Shown here piece after piece: positions 37,312-46,312 of a stretch of 61,926 nt of DNA (position 1 is the first letter of the stretch; every line of letters begins with the position of its first letter). Below the pieces are notes generated by a model. The model was not told the DNA's origin and searched no databases. It worked only from the letters and a program-made list of their open reading frames with translations. Location: NCBI GenBank assembly GCA_015060105.1, contig SUZD01000012.1, positions 1 to 61,926 of the forward strand. Direction: 5' to 3'. The position numbers and the translations under genes were made by a program. The stretch is from Rikenellaceae bacterium. GTDB lineage: Bacteria; Bacteroidota; Bacteroidia; Bacteroidales; Rikenellaceae.

Positions 37312-37403
37312 CGGAAGTGAATAACATATTATTTCCGAATTAACTGATAGACAAAGTATTAAGTTGTTAACGGTGTAACGACTTTTCGTTAAAAACCGTT
37401 TAA

Positions 37404-37556
37404 ACCTTTATTTTACGAAGATTCTACTCTTCTCAATATTACCACAAAGCTGACGATTGGGAGATTGAAGAACGCAACTGGTCTCCCGTACAACTTTCAC
37501 TTGCATTTGATGAAATTGAACAAGTTCAATCAGAAGTAAAAGTGTTATCGGTATAG
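37404..37556 (+). pseudogene. short protein-tail remnant of unknown origin
   Basis: A frame open from 37404 to the TAG at 37554 contains a protein-like stretch (YYHKADDWEIEERNW, then SPVQLSLAFDEIEQVQ). It has no start codon or identifiable family and is likely the 3' end of a disrupted gene. The rest of the 37312-37726 gap is AT-rich with a TATATTTG -7 candidate (37650-37657) for the rhamnosidase gene. Confidence 0.4.
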
Positions 37557-37726
37557 CAAACCATAAATATTCTAGAAGAACATTTTCGCATCAAGAAGAG
37601 AATCAAAAACGGGCAAAAAATGGATAGTAAGGGCACAGTTAGCGTGAATTATATTTGTTAAATTGCCTACTTATGACTAAATTTGTTATACGATATTATA
37701 GCTCATGATCCTTAATCCTTATTTAT

Positions 37727-40288
37727 ATGATAACAAAACCTCAACTTTTATTGAACTTTGTAGCCGCCATGGTTGCAATATTATGTATTAGCTGCGAATC
37801 TAAGACTTTCATTGGAGAGAAGGTTGCAGCGCTCGATGCCGACGCATGGAACTCATCAATTTGGCTCTCGGCTAAAGATGCCCCTGTTTTGGAAAAATGG
37901 AATCACGACCGTGCTGCTGACGGTGCAAGTTGGTTTGTCTCAACCATTACAAATGAACAAAAAGTAACCTCAGCTAAGTGGATGACAACCGGACTAGGCG
38001 TATATGAGATTTACCTAAATGGCAAGCCAGTGGGTAACGAGTTTCTAAAGCCAGGTTTTACTCATGTGCTTAAGACTCGACGTTCATTTACATACGATAT
38101 AACCGAGGCTTTCGACAAGGCTGCAAATGCCGAAAATCAACTTTCGGCACAGGTTACTCCAGGTTGGTGGGGTGACAAGATTGTGACACCCAACCATCGT
38201 AGTATGTGGGGTACAAAGTGTGCTTTCCGCAGCGTATTGGAACTAACCTATGCCGACGGCACAAAGAAGCTCTATGGTACGAATCTCGAGAATTGGAAGG
38301 CAGGCATCGCTGGCCCAGTGAAGCACTCTGCTATCTTTGATGGCGAGGAGTATGATGCTCGCGAGAAGAAGGGTTATGAAGTTGCCGACAAACTCTCAAC
38401 ACCCGAGCAAAACAAGGAGTTCCGTGGTGAGATTCTCCCTTCAGAGGGTGCCGAGGTATATCTACGTCACGACCTTGAGTTGAAGCCCGTTGAAGCTTAC
38501 ATCTGGAAGGATGTTGAGGGTGCAAAGGATGACGAAGCTGGAAAGGTTATCATCGACCGTAAATATAAGTTGGGAGAGAAGATTGTTTTGAAAGCGGGCG
38601 AGAACCTCGTTATCGACTTCGGACAGAACTGTGCAGGTGTACCTTCTTTTGTCTTTAAAGCAACAGAGGGCACAACTCTTACATGCCTTCCAGGTGAGTT
38701 GCTCAACGACGGCAATGGTGCACGTAGCCGTGGCATGGATGGTCCCGAGGGCAGTGTTCACCGCGAAAATCTGCGTTCTCCAGCCACTGCATTCTTGATG
38801 AAATACACCTTTGGTGCAGGCAACAAATATGTAAGCTACCACCCTACTCGCACATTCTACGGCTACCGCTATGCAACTATCACAGCCGATGCTGATGTCA
38901 CAATTAAGTCTGTTACCACAATCCCTGTAACCTCAATCGCCAAGGATTTGGAAATTGGCAAGATTTCTACTGGTGATGAGTCTATCAACAAACTCATTTC
39001 AAATACCTATTGGGGGCTGCTCTCGAACTACCTCTCTGTACCAACAGACTGTCCACAGCGTAACGAGCGTTTAGGCTGGACTGCCGACACACAGGTGTTT
39101 GCCGAGACAGGAACTTTCTTTGCCGACACCAGAACTTTCTTCCACAAATGGATGCGCGACATGCGTGACAGCCAGGGCAAGGAGGGAGGTTTCCCAGGTG
39201 TTGCGCCTCACGCACAGTATGGTAACGAGCTTACTCGTTTGGGTTGGTCAGATGCAGGCGTCATTGTACCTTGGACTGTATGGAAACAGTTTGGCGACAA
39301 GCAAATTATTGAAGAGTGCTGGACTTCTATGGAGCTATACCTTAACCACATCAATGAAACAAAGTATGACCACCAGACTCTCATTCAGGAGAACCGTAAT
39401 TATCAATGGGCCGACTGGTTGAGTTACGAACCATTGGAGAGTTGCAGCGGTCGTGCTTTTGACAAGGATGGTGTATTACCCGAGGCTCTTGATTATTGGA
39501 ACTACTTGAGTGCATCATATTGGGCTATTGACGCTTCGATGATGGTAGATATGGCTATGGCTACAGGCCGTGATGCTGCACCTTACGAGCAGATGGTGGC
39601 AGATGCAAAGTCTTATATGAAGGAGAAATTCTTCAACGAAGATGGCACTTTTAAGACCGATATTCTCAACACAATGCAGACCCCAGCGCTGTTCGCTCTG
39701 AAGAACAACCTCTTCGATGGCGAACAAAAAGCACAGATGATTGCTCGCTTGCGTGAAAACTTCAAGCAGCACGGCAACTGCCTGCAAACAGGCTTCTTGG
39801 GCACTTCAATTCTGATGGCGACACTGACCGAGAATGGCATGGTTGATATTGCTTATGAGCTTTTATTCCAACGTAATAACCCAAGTTGGTTATACTCTGT
39901 GGACAATGGTGCAACAACAATCTGGGAGCGCTGGAACAGCTATATGCTTGACAAGGGTATGGGCCCACGCGGCATGAACAGCTTTAACCACTACGCTTAT
40001 GGTTGCGTTTGCGAGTGGATTTGGGAGACTGCAGCGGGTATCGCATCCGACCCTGCTACACCTGGTTTCAAGCACATCATCATGAAACCTCAGCCCGACA
40101 AGCGATTGGGTCATCTTACTGCCGAGTATAACTCTGCGTCAGGCTTAATCAAGAGTGCATGGCGCTACGAGGCCGAGCAGTGGATTTGGGAGTTCACAAT
40201 TCCAGAAGGTGCTACTGCAACCGTTACTCTTCCTGGCGAGAGCGAGGCTAAGGAATACAATGCAGGTTCTTATACCGTTACAATGTAA
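37727..40288 (+). CDS. alpha-L-rhamnosidase-like glycoside hydrolase (GH78)
   Basis: The 853-aa exported lipoprotein (ATG at 37727; signal ending ILCISC) would remove terminal alpha-L-rhamnose from plant glycans or flavonoid glycosides. It carries the N-terminal carbohydrate-binding-like beta domains (YEIYLNGKPVGNEFLKPGFT), the rhamnosidase domain SYHPTRTFYGYRYA, and the alpha/alpha-barrel with DCPQRNERLGWTADTQVFAE, WADWLSYE and DNGATTIWERWNSY. These are family signatures, including the catalytic acid region. Codon use differs from neighbours: Ser is often TCT/TCA/AGT and Pro CCA/CCT, where neighbours prefer TCG and CCC. No SusC/SusD or regulator lies alongside, so it is an orphan, possibly acquired gene. 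Confidence 0.88.
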   Translation: MITKPQLLLNFVAAMVAILCISCESKTFIGEKVAALDADAWNSSIWLSAKDAPVLEKWNHDRAADGASWFVSTITNEQKVTSAKWMTTGLGVYEIYLNGKPVGNEFLKPGFTHVLKTRRSFTYDITEAFDKAANAENQLSAQVTPGWWGDKIVTPNHRSMWGTKCAFRSVLELTYADGTKKLYGTNLENWKAGIAGPVKHSAIFDGEEYDAREKKGYEVADKLSTPEQNKEFRGEILPSEGAEVYLRHDLELKPVEAYIWKDVEGAKDDEAGKVIIDRKYKLGEKIVLKAGENLVIDFGQNCAGVPSFVFKATEGTTLTCLPGELLNDGNGARSRGMDGPEGSVHRENLRSPATAFLMKYTFGAGNKYVSYHPTRTFYGYRYATITADADVTIKSVTTIPVTSIAKDLEIGKISTGDESINKLISNTYWGLLSNYLSVPTDCPQRNERLGWTADTQVFAETGTFFADTRTFFHKWMRDMRDSQGKEGGFPGVAPHAQYGNELTRLGWSDAGVIVPWTVWKQFGDKQIIEECWTSMELYLNHINETKYDHQTLIQENRNYQWADWLSYEPLESCSGRAFDKDGVLPEALDYWNYLSASYWAIDASMMVDMAMATGRDAAPYEQMVADAKSYMKEKFFNEDGTFKTDILNTMQTPALFALKNNLFDGEQKAQMIARLRENFKQHGNCLQTGFLGTSILMATLTENGMVDIAYELLFQRNNPSWLYSVDNGATTIWERWNSYMLDKGMGPRGMNSFNHYAYGCVCEWIWETAAGIASDPATPGFKHIIMKPQPDKRLGHLTAEYNSASGLIKSAWRYEAEQWIWEFTIPEGATATVTLPGESEAKEYNAGSYTVTM

Positions 40289-40311
40289 TAGCGTATAAAT
40301 AAACATAAAAT

Positions 40312-40338
40312 AGGCTGTCCCCAAACGGACAGCCTTTA
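40312..40338. terminator. bidirectional terminator GH78/M3 peptidase
   Basis: 9-bp stem AGGCTGTCC / GGACAGCCT (40312-40320, 40327-40335) between AT-rich flanks of convergent genes. Confidence 0.85.
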
Positions 40339-40343
40339 TTATT

Positions 40344-42779
40344 TTATCTGGGGAGTATATCTTCCGCCGCCTTCCGCAACGAATCCGCCGTAAGCGAATC
40401 GACAACAGGCTCGACCCACAAATCACGAGCCTTCAACAGCGGCTCACGGCTCGGCAATGTATCGCGGAAATCGACATACAACTCCATTCCGTCTTTCATA
40501 CCACCTTGCGACAACAAACTGAAACGGAAACGGTCTGCCACCTTGCGATTGAATATATCGCCGGTCTCGACAAACGCCTGATACGCGTCTTTGTCAAGCA
40601 CCTCGGACCATAGGTAACTATAATAACCCGATGCATAGCCTCCGCCAAAAATATGCTTGAAATATGGGAAGCGATAGCGAGGTTCTATTTGCGGCATCAG
40701 GCCTCGTTTGGTCTTCAACATATACTCCTCGTAAGCCGCCAAATCAATCGGGGTGCTATACTCTTTGATATTATGCAAATCGAGGTCGATATAGGCAGCT
40801 GCCAGCAACTCCACAATCGGGAAACCTTTGTTGAACGATTGGCTCTGGCGATAGCGGCGCAACAAGCGATCGGGGACAACCTCGCCCGTACTGATATGAA
40901 CAGCATACTGTTTGAGTAGCTTACTCTCGAAGGCCCAATTTTCGAGCAGTTGCGAGGGCAACTCCACAAAGTCGCGCTCCACATCATTAACGCCCTCATA
41001 GGGTACGTCCTTAAACAGATTGTGCAGAGCGTGACCAAACTCGTGGAAGAAGGTCAGCGTCTCGTCGATAGTGAGCAGTGCCTCGCCATTGCCGACAGGG
41101 CGGGTAAAGTTTGCCACGATGGTAACAACGGGCGAAATGCGTTCTCCCTCGGGGCTATAACATTGCGAGCGATACTCGCCACACCAAGCACCACTCTCCT
41201 TACCTGCACGCGGGAAGAAGTCCATATAGATAACGCCCAAGTGTGAGTTATCGCGGTCGAGCACCTCGTAAGTTTGGCACTCCGAGTGGTACACCGGAAC
41301 ATTTACGGGGCGGAAGGTTACGCCATAAAGGCGATTACTCAACTCAAACACACCTTGACGGACATTGCTCAACGACAAATAAGGGCGTAAACTCTCCTCG
41401 TCGAAGCTATACTTGCTACGTTTAACGCGCTCGGCATAGTACCACCAATCCCAACTATTAAACACAACATCATCGGAGTCAATAGAGTCTTGTTTGGCCT
41501 CTTCGGTTTCGGCCTCCTCATCGACATCTACAAAATACTCCTCGGGGTTAGGTTCTTTCTTTTTCGCACGCTCTTGTTCGAGTTTAGCCTTGTGGTCTTT
41601 CAACTTCTCGGCACGCAAAACTTCTAACTCCTCTTTGGCCTTATTCAGCGCAGGCTCCCACAAGTCGTCCAACAAGTCATAGACATTTTCGGGAGTTTTG
41701 GCCATCACATTATCCAACACAAACGACGCATAGGAGTCAAAGCCCAACAATTTTGCCTTACGCAAGCGCAAACGAATCATATCATTAACGATTGCGGTAT
41801 TGTCGTATTCGGTATCCGCAGCACAACGATTGAGGTATGCTGTATAGAGTTGCTTGCGTAAATCCTCACGCGACGAGTAGGTCAAGAAAGGAATCCAACT
41901 CGGTGCGTGGAGCGTAAAGACATAACGGTTTTTGTATCCCAACTCCTCGGCCTTGGCTTGGGCCGCAGAAACGATATTGCTCGGAAGACCCGTAAGGTCA
42001 CGCGAGGTAAGTACCAATTCATACTCGTTGGTTGCTGCAAGTACATTGCTGACAAACTTCACTTCGAGCAGCGAAAGTTCCTCGTTCACTCGTTGCAGTT
42101 CCGCCTTATCCTCGGCCGAAAGCAGCGCACCGTTACGCACAAAGCGTTTATAATACTGCTCCGTCAAGCGACGTTTAGCGGCATTGTCACACAATTCGTC
42201 ACGATGTTCATACACAGCTTTAATGCGTTCAAAAAGCGAATCATTAAGAATGATACGGTCGCTATGAGCCGACAAGCGGGGCGAAATCTCGGCCTCAATC
42301 TCCTGCATCTCCTCCGATGTTTCGGCCGAACACAGCAGGAAGAAGACATTGGCAACACGATTAAGGTCGGCGCCACTACGATCCAGCGCCTCAATAACAC
42401 CCTCGAACGAGAGAGGAGCATCGGAGCGCACGATTGAATCGATGGTTGCGTTTTGGAGTTCCATTGCTCGCTCGAATGCGGGCACATAGTGCTCGACGGC
42501 TATCTTATCGAATGGAGGAACACCAAACGGAGTTGTCCACTCCTCGAAGAAGGGATTTTGTTCTGCAATCATATCATTGTTGCTATTTATTCGATGTAGC
42601 CCAATTGCCGCGGCCGCAGCCACAGCAATCATCGCAACAGCGGTGACAATCGACGACGTTTTACTTACGGGTTTACCCGTCGCACCCACTTTGCCCGACA
42701 CTCGGATAAAGTGCACAATGGAGGCCGCCATACCTACACCTGCTACCACGACAGCAATTAAAAGCAATGTTTTTACCAT
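40344..42779 (-). CDS. membrane-anchored M3-family oligopeptidase (Dcp-like)
   Basis: The predicted 811 aa are a thimet/dipeptidyl-carboxypeptidase-type zinc metallopeptidase. The HEFGHALHN motif near residue 578 supplies two zinc His and the catalytic Glu. The distal Glu lies in FVELPSQLLENWA, and GGGYASGYYSYLWSEVLD is the usual C-terminal signature. Unlike cytoplasmic homologues, the N-terminus has two hydrophobic helices (MVKTLLLIAVVVAGVG and SIVTAVAMIAVAAAAAIGL) before the catalytic part. An Lys/Glu-rich insert (~395-435) interrupts the middle. I chose the ATG at 42779; the longer frame to 42836 runs into rsmE. Exact specificity (Dcp or PepF/OpdA) is unclear. Confidence 0.88.
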   Translation of the reverse strand: MVKTLLLIAVVVAGVGMAASIVHFIRVSGKVGATGKPVSKTSSIVTAVAMIAVAAAAAIGLHRINSNNDMIAEQNPFFEEWTTPFGVPPFDKIAVEHYVPAFERAMELQNATIDSIVRSDAPLSFEGVIEALDRSGADLNRVANVFFLLCSAETSEEMQEIEAEISPRLSAHSDRIILNDSLFERIKAVYEHRDELCDNAAKRRLTEQYYKRFVRNGALLSAEDKAELQRVNEELSLLEVKFVSNVLAATNEYELVLTSRDLTGLPSNIVSAAQAKAEELGYKNRYVFTLHAPSWIPFLTYSSREDLRKQLYTAYLNRCAADTEYDNTAIVNDMIRLRLRKAKLLGFDSYASFVLDNVMAKTPENVYDLLDDLWEPALNKAKEELEVLRAEKLKDHKAKLEQERAKKKEPNPEEYFVDVDEEAETEEAKQDSIDSDDVVFNSWDWWYYAERVKRSKYSFDEESLRPYLSLSNVRQGVFELSNRLYGVTFRPVNVPVYHSECQTYEVLDRDNSHLGVIYMDFFPRAGKESGAWCGEYRSQCYSPEGERISPVVTIVANFTRPVGNGEALLTIDETLTFFHEFGHALHNLFKDVPYEGVNDVERDFVELPSQLLENWAFESKLLKQYAVHISTGEVVPDRLLRRYRQSQSFNKGFPIVELLAAAYIDLDLHNIKEYSTPIDLAAYEEYMLKTKRGLMPQIEPRYRFPYFKHIFGGGYASGYYSYLWSEVLDKDAYQAFVETGDIFNRKVADRFRFSLLSQGGMKDGMELYVDFRDTLPSREPLLKARDLWVEPVVDSLTADSLRKAAEDILPR

Positions 42780-42830
42780 AAAATCACAAAAAATTATTTT
42801 CTTTGCAAAGTAATTAAATAATAGCCTAAA

Positions 42831-43532
42831 ATGCAACTTTTCTACGCACCAGAGATTACTTTACCCGAATATACCCTACCCGAGGAGGAGAGCCGTCACT
42901 GCGAAAAGGTACTTCGCAAAGTGGTGGGCGACACTCTGCATCTGACCGACGGAGTGGGAACAATCTATACGGCCCGTATTCTCTCGACAGGCAAAAGATG
43001 CACCGTTCGCATCGAACAACAGACCGAAAACTTCGAGCAACGCCCCTATCATCTGACAATGGCGGTTGCTCCGACCAAGAATATCGACCGTTTTGAGTGG
43101 TTTGCCGAGAAGGCTACCGAGGTGGGTATCGACCGCATAATACCCATAGAGTGCGAGCATAGCGAGCGACGTATCATCAAGTGTGAACGCATCGACAAAA
43201 TTGTGGTCAGCGCAATGAAGCAGTCGCTCAAAGCCTACAAGCCCGAGGTGGCGCCGATGACTCCGCTTAAAAAGGTTATCGAAATGCCTTTCGAGGGTAA
43301 GCGGCTGATTGCCCACTGCGAGAAGAGCGAGAGTCGTCAGTTGCTCAAAGATGTAGTAAAGGCAGGCGACAATGTTTTACTACTGATTGGCCCCGAGGGC
43401 GATTTCTCGATGGCCGAAATTGAGGCTGCCCGTAAGGCCGGATTTATCGAAGTTTCGCTTGGCGAGATGCGCTTGCGTACCGAAACCGCCGCTCTGACAG
43501 GCGTTATACACACATCATTCATCAACTTGTAA
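42831..43532 (+). CDS. rsmE: 16S rRNA m3U1498 methyltransferase
   Basis: The 233-aa SPOUT methyltransferase methylates U1498 of 16S rRNA using SAM. It has an N-terminal PUA-like part (PEEESRHCEKVLRK, GDTLHLTDGVGTIYTA) and a knotted C-terminal domain (LTMAVAPTKNIDRFEWFAEK, ATEVGIDRIIPIECEHSER, LIGPEGDFSMAEIE, SLGEMRLRTETAALTG). Divergent from the M3 peptidase with about 50 bp between. It overlaps chrA by the TAATG at its end. Confidence 0.95.
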   Translation: MQLFYAPEITLPEYTLPEEESRHCEKVLRKVVGDTLHLTDGVGTIYTARILSTGKRCTVRIEQQTENFEQRPYHLTMAVAPTKNIDRFEWFAEKATEVGIDRIIPIECEHSERRIIKCERIDKIVVSAMKQSLKAYKPEVAPMTPLKKVIEMPFEGKRLIAHCEKSESRQLLKDVVKAGDNVLLLIGPEGDFSMAEIEAARKAGFIEVSLGEMRLRTETAALTGVIHTSFINL

Positions 43533-44080
43533 TGCGACAACTTGCCGAAATATTTTTCACATTCTTCCGAATCGGTCTATTCACATTCGGAGGAGGTTAT
43601 GCCATGATAGCACTTATTCAGCGCGCTATCATCGAACGCAAAAAGTGGATTGACGAGAAGACCTTTATGGAGTTGCTCATCATAGCACAATCCTCGCCTG
43701 GCCCCATTGCCATCAACACTGCCGTTTTTGTGGGATACAAACACAAAGGCGTGCCGGGGGCTTTTGCTGCGGCTCTGGGAACAATCGTTCCGTCGTTTGT
43801 GATAATACTTTTGATTGCCATATTCTTTGCCAGCATACGCGAAAACATTTATGTTGATGCGGCCTTCAAGGGTATGCGCCCCGCTGTTGTGGCGTTGATT
43901 GTGGGTCCCGTCATCTCGCTTTCGCGCAGTATGGATTGGTGGAAGATTGTCATTGCTGCCTTCATCGGTTGGGCATTATGGTATTGGGGATTCTCGCCTA
44001 TCTTACCACTCATGGCAGGAGCCTTAATCGGCATTGGTGTAACAGCGTATAACGCGCACAAAAAAATCGACAAAAGATGA
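43532..44080 (+). CDS. chrA: chromate transporter family protein, half 1
   Basis: This 182-aa membrane protein of the short-chain CHR type works as a pair with its neighbour. FRIGLFTFGGGYAMIALIQ at the start and AQSSPGPIAINTAVFVGYKHKG are the conserved CHR signatures, and ~5-6 hydrophobic helices follow. CHR proteins export chromate or related anions by proton exchange; the real substrate in a gut anaerobe is uncertain. It is coupled to rsmE by TAATG and overlaps the next half by 4 bp (ATGA). Confidence 0.9.
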   Translation: MRQLAEIFFTFFRIGLFTFGGGYAMIALIQRAIIERKKWIDEKTFMELLIIAQSSPGPIAINTAVFVGYKHKGVPGAFAAALGTIVPSFVIILLIAIFFASIRENIYVDAAFKGMRPAVVALIVGPVISLSRSMDWWKIVIAAFIGWALWYWGFSPILPLMAGALIGIGVTAYNAHKKIDKR

Positions 44081-44613
44081 TATACCTACAACTATTTCTA
44101 TCATATTTGAAGATTGGTTTCTTCGGTTTCGGAGGCGGCTATGCTATGTTGTCGCTTATCCAGCAGGAGTTGGTGGTCAGTCGTGGATGGATTACCAACG
44201 CCCAATTCACCGACATCGTCGCCATTTCGCAGATGACACCCGGCCCGATTGCCATCAACAGCGCAACCTATATCGGTTACGAAGTTGCGGGTGTACTTGG
44301 CTCTGTGATTGCCACAACGGCAGTCTGCGTTCCGTGTTTTGTTATTATGATGTCGTTGGCGCACTTCTATCTTCGCGTAAGAGGTAATCGTTATATGGCC
44401 GGAGCGATGGCGGGAATGACACCCGTACTAGTTGGTATGATTGCTGCTGCGGCTCTGTTGCTGATGTTCCCTTCGGATACGCAGGGAGCGAGCTTTATTG
44501 ATGCGTGGAGTTGGGTTATTTTCGGTATGTGTATGGTGATGTCAATGTTCAAGGCCAACCCAATTCTGCTTATAGGGCTATCGGCTGTGGCTGGAATCTT
44601 TATCTACACATAA
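44077..44613 (+). CDS. chrA: chromate transporter family protein, half 2
   Basis: 178-aa second half of the short-chain CHR pair: LKIGFFGFGGGYAMLSLIQ and SQMTPGPIAINSATYIGYEVAG repeat the signatures of the preceding gene, followed by hydrophobic helices. The tandem overlapping arrangement is typical of SCHR pairs that form a heterodimer equivalent to a long ChrA. It ends just before the promoter of the lipocalin-like gene. Confidence 0.9.
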   Translation: MIYLQLFLSYLKIGFFGFGGGYAMLSLIQQELVVSRGWITNAQFTDIVAISQMTPGPIAINSATYIGYEVAGVLGSVIATTAVCVPCFVIMMSLAHFYLRVRGNRYMAGAMAGMTPVLVGMIAAAALLLMFPSDTQGASFIDAWSWVIFGMCMVMSMFKANPILLIGLSAVAGIFIYT

Positions 44614-44632
44614 TATTACCGAAGAAAATTTG

Positions 44633-44640
44633 TATATTTG
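44633..44640 (+). promoter_or_regulatory. -7 box before lipocalin-like lipoprotein
   Basis: TATATTTG, 23 bp upstream of the ATG at 44664. The -33 element is weak. Confidence 0.5.
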
Positions 44641-44663
44641 CGTATAGCAAAACCGACAATCCT

Positions 44664-45242
44664 ATGAGAAAAAGTTTCGTCATAATGTTGGCAGGCGCAA
44701 TGATGGCCGCCTGTGCTTCGCAACCCGAGAGCAAAACCGTCGAGGGTGTAGTGCTTGATGCCTACGACAAAACCGTAATGATACAGAGCAAAGATTCGCT
44801 CTGCGTGTGGGTGGAAATTGTCGATGCCACCGACCTATCGGAGTGTTACGATTTGGTGGTTGGACAGTCGATTATTGCCGATTGTCACGCTCGCGCGTCA
44901 TCTACGGGAGAGCAACTTACTGCTCTCAAAATCAAAGCTCCGGCAAAACCTTACGAACAATACATCGTGGGTGGTTGGGTTGAGAAATCGCCCAAAGCGC
45001 CCGACCAAATTCAAGGCTTCCGCCTATTGTCGGACGGCTCGGCTTCGTCGATTAACACAAGTCAGGTGGTATATAAACGCTGGGAGTTGCGCGGAAACCG
45101 TCTTGTATTGATTTGCGAGAGCGAAGACGATGAACAATCTTTCGAGCAGCAGTTAATCTACATCATCAAAGGTATAAGCGACACAACCCTGACTCTCGAA
45201 AGCGAGGACGGCGAGTCGTTTATGATATACTCTCGTCAATAG
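44664..45242 (+). CDS. lipocalin-like lipoprotein
   Basis: The predicted 192-aa exported lipoprotein begins MRKSFVIMLAGAMMAAC (Cys17). An early beta domain (VEGVVLDAYDKTVMIQSK) is followed by a lipocalin-like beta-barrel half: VGGWVEKSPKAPDQIQGFRL, RWELRGNRLVLICESED and IIKGISDTTLTLESEDGE. This architecture is frequent among uncharacterised Bacteroidota lipoproteins; ligand unknown. I use the ATG at 44664, because the longer frame from 44505 overlaps chrA and hides the signal peptide. Confidence 0.7.
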   Translation: MRKSFVIMLAGAMMAACASQPESKTVEGVVLDAYDKTVMIQSKDSLCVWVEIVDATDLSECYDLVVGQSIIADCHARASSTGEQLTALKIKAPAKPYEQYIVGGWVEKSPKAPDQIQGFRLLSDGSASSINTSQVVYKRWELRGNRLVLICESEDDEQSFEQQLIYIIKGISDTTLTLESEDGESFMIYSRQ

Positions 45243-45262
45243 TACTCTAAAATCGCAATAAT

Positions 45263-45970
45263 ATGGAACGCAAGAACGGGTTAAACGGGCTATTCATCAT
45301 GCTCGGTTTGATTGCGATAGCAATCAGCATTTTCGGTGCATTCAAATCGATGAGTAATTTCAGTCGTACGGTAACGGTAAAAGGTCTGTGCGAGAAGGAG
45401 GTCGTGGCAGACCAAGTTATCTGGCCTATTGTATATAAGGTGGGCGGCAACAACCTCAACGAAATATACAAAAGCGTTACGCAAAAGAACAAGGTTATCA
45501 TTGATTGGCTCACAAAATCGGGCATCACTGCCGACGAAATCTCGATAACCACACCACGCATCGAGGATTTGAGCACCAATCAATACTCCTCGGAGCGTCG
45601 CACATTTGACTACATTGTGACCTCAATTATTACGGTTTGTTCCAATCAAGTTATGCTTGTCAAAGATTTGATGGTTGAGCAGTTTTCGTTGTTGGACAGC
45701 GGCATTGCCATCGGTACGGGCAGTCAATGGGAGTATCCCGTTCAATTCAGTTACAATGCGCTGAATGAAATCAAACCGCAGATGATTGAGGAGGCGACCA
45801 AAAATGCTCGTCAGGCGGCAGAAAAGTTTGCCGAGGATTCGGATAGCGAATTGGGCAAAATCCGCTCGGCGTCGCAAGGGCAATTTTCGGTTTCCGACCG
45901 CGACAGCAATACGCCACACATCAAAGTCGTAAGGGTGGTAACCACCGTAAATTACACTTTACAAGATTAA
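45263..45970 (+). CDS. SIMPL-domain (DUF541) protein
   Basis: The 235-aa protein has one N-terminal membrane helix (LFIMLGLIAIAISIFGAF) and a SIMPL domain: FSRTVTVKGLCEKEVVAD, SGITADEISITTPRIED, and a late segment KNARQAAEKFAEDSDSELG. SIMPL proteins are periplasmic proteins whose best-known member binds the IRAK-like kinase; their bacterial role is unclear. It lies 20 bp after the lipocalin gene, probably co-transcribed, and ends in a strong terminator. Confidence 0.85.
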   Translation: MERKNGLNGLFIMLGLIAIAISIFGAFKSMSNFSRTVTVKGLCEKEVVADQVIWPIVYKVGGNNLNEIYKSVTQKNKVIIDWLTKSGITADEISITTPRIEDLSTNQYSSERRTFDYIVTSIITVCSNQVMLVKDLMVEQFSLLDSGIAIGTGSQWEYPVQFSYNALNEIKPQMIEEATKNARQAAEKFAEDSDSELGKIRSASQGQFSVSDRDSNTPHIKVVRVVTTVNYTLQD

Positions 45971-45975
45971 TCCAC

Positions 45976-46016
45976 AAGAGGTTGCCTTTCAATGATTGGG
46001 CAACCTCTTTTTCTTT
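45976..46016 (+). terminator. terminator after SIMPL gene
   Basis: 11-bp stem AAGAGGTTGCC / GGCAACCTCTT (45976-45986, 45999-46009), then TTTTCTTTTT. Confidence 0.9.
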
Positions 46017-46018
46017 TT

Positions 46019-46312
46019 AGTTGTATAACAAAAGCGAGCGTAACGCCGAAATCACCTTACCTCTAAAAAGAAGAAATTGTATAACAAGAGGGATTTCAAG
46101 GCGGACGACTGACGAGCAACCGCAGCATACTCGGCATATGTGAGGATTGCAAATCGGAGAACAACGCAGAAATCACCTCACCTCTAAAAAGAAGAAGTTG
46201 TATAACAAGAGGGATTTCAAGGCGGACGACTGACGAGCAACCGCAGCATACTCGGCGTATGTGAGGATTGCGAGTCGGAGGACAACGCAGAAATCACCTT
46301 GTTATACAACTT
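46019..46312. repeat. 121-bp tandem repeat, ~2.4 copies, flanked by inverted ends
   Basis: The unit starting TATAACAAGAGGGATTTC recurs 121 bp later (46080 and 46201), with a shorter partial unit to the left (from 46023). The left edge GTTGTATAAC and right edge GTTATACAAC are inverted. Each full unit holds a small hairpin CATAC-TCGGC-(G/A)TATG (46126-46140, 46247-46261). No ORF is supported. Non-coding gap between SIMPL and mutS. Confidence 0.85.

Noticed and set aside
46019-46312. CRISPR array
   Set aside because: Units are 121 bp, directly adjacent and nearly identical throughout, without spacers; no cas genes in the window.
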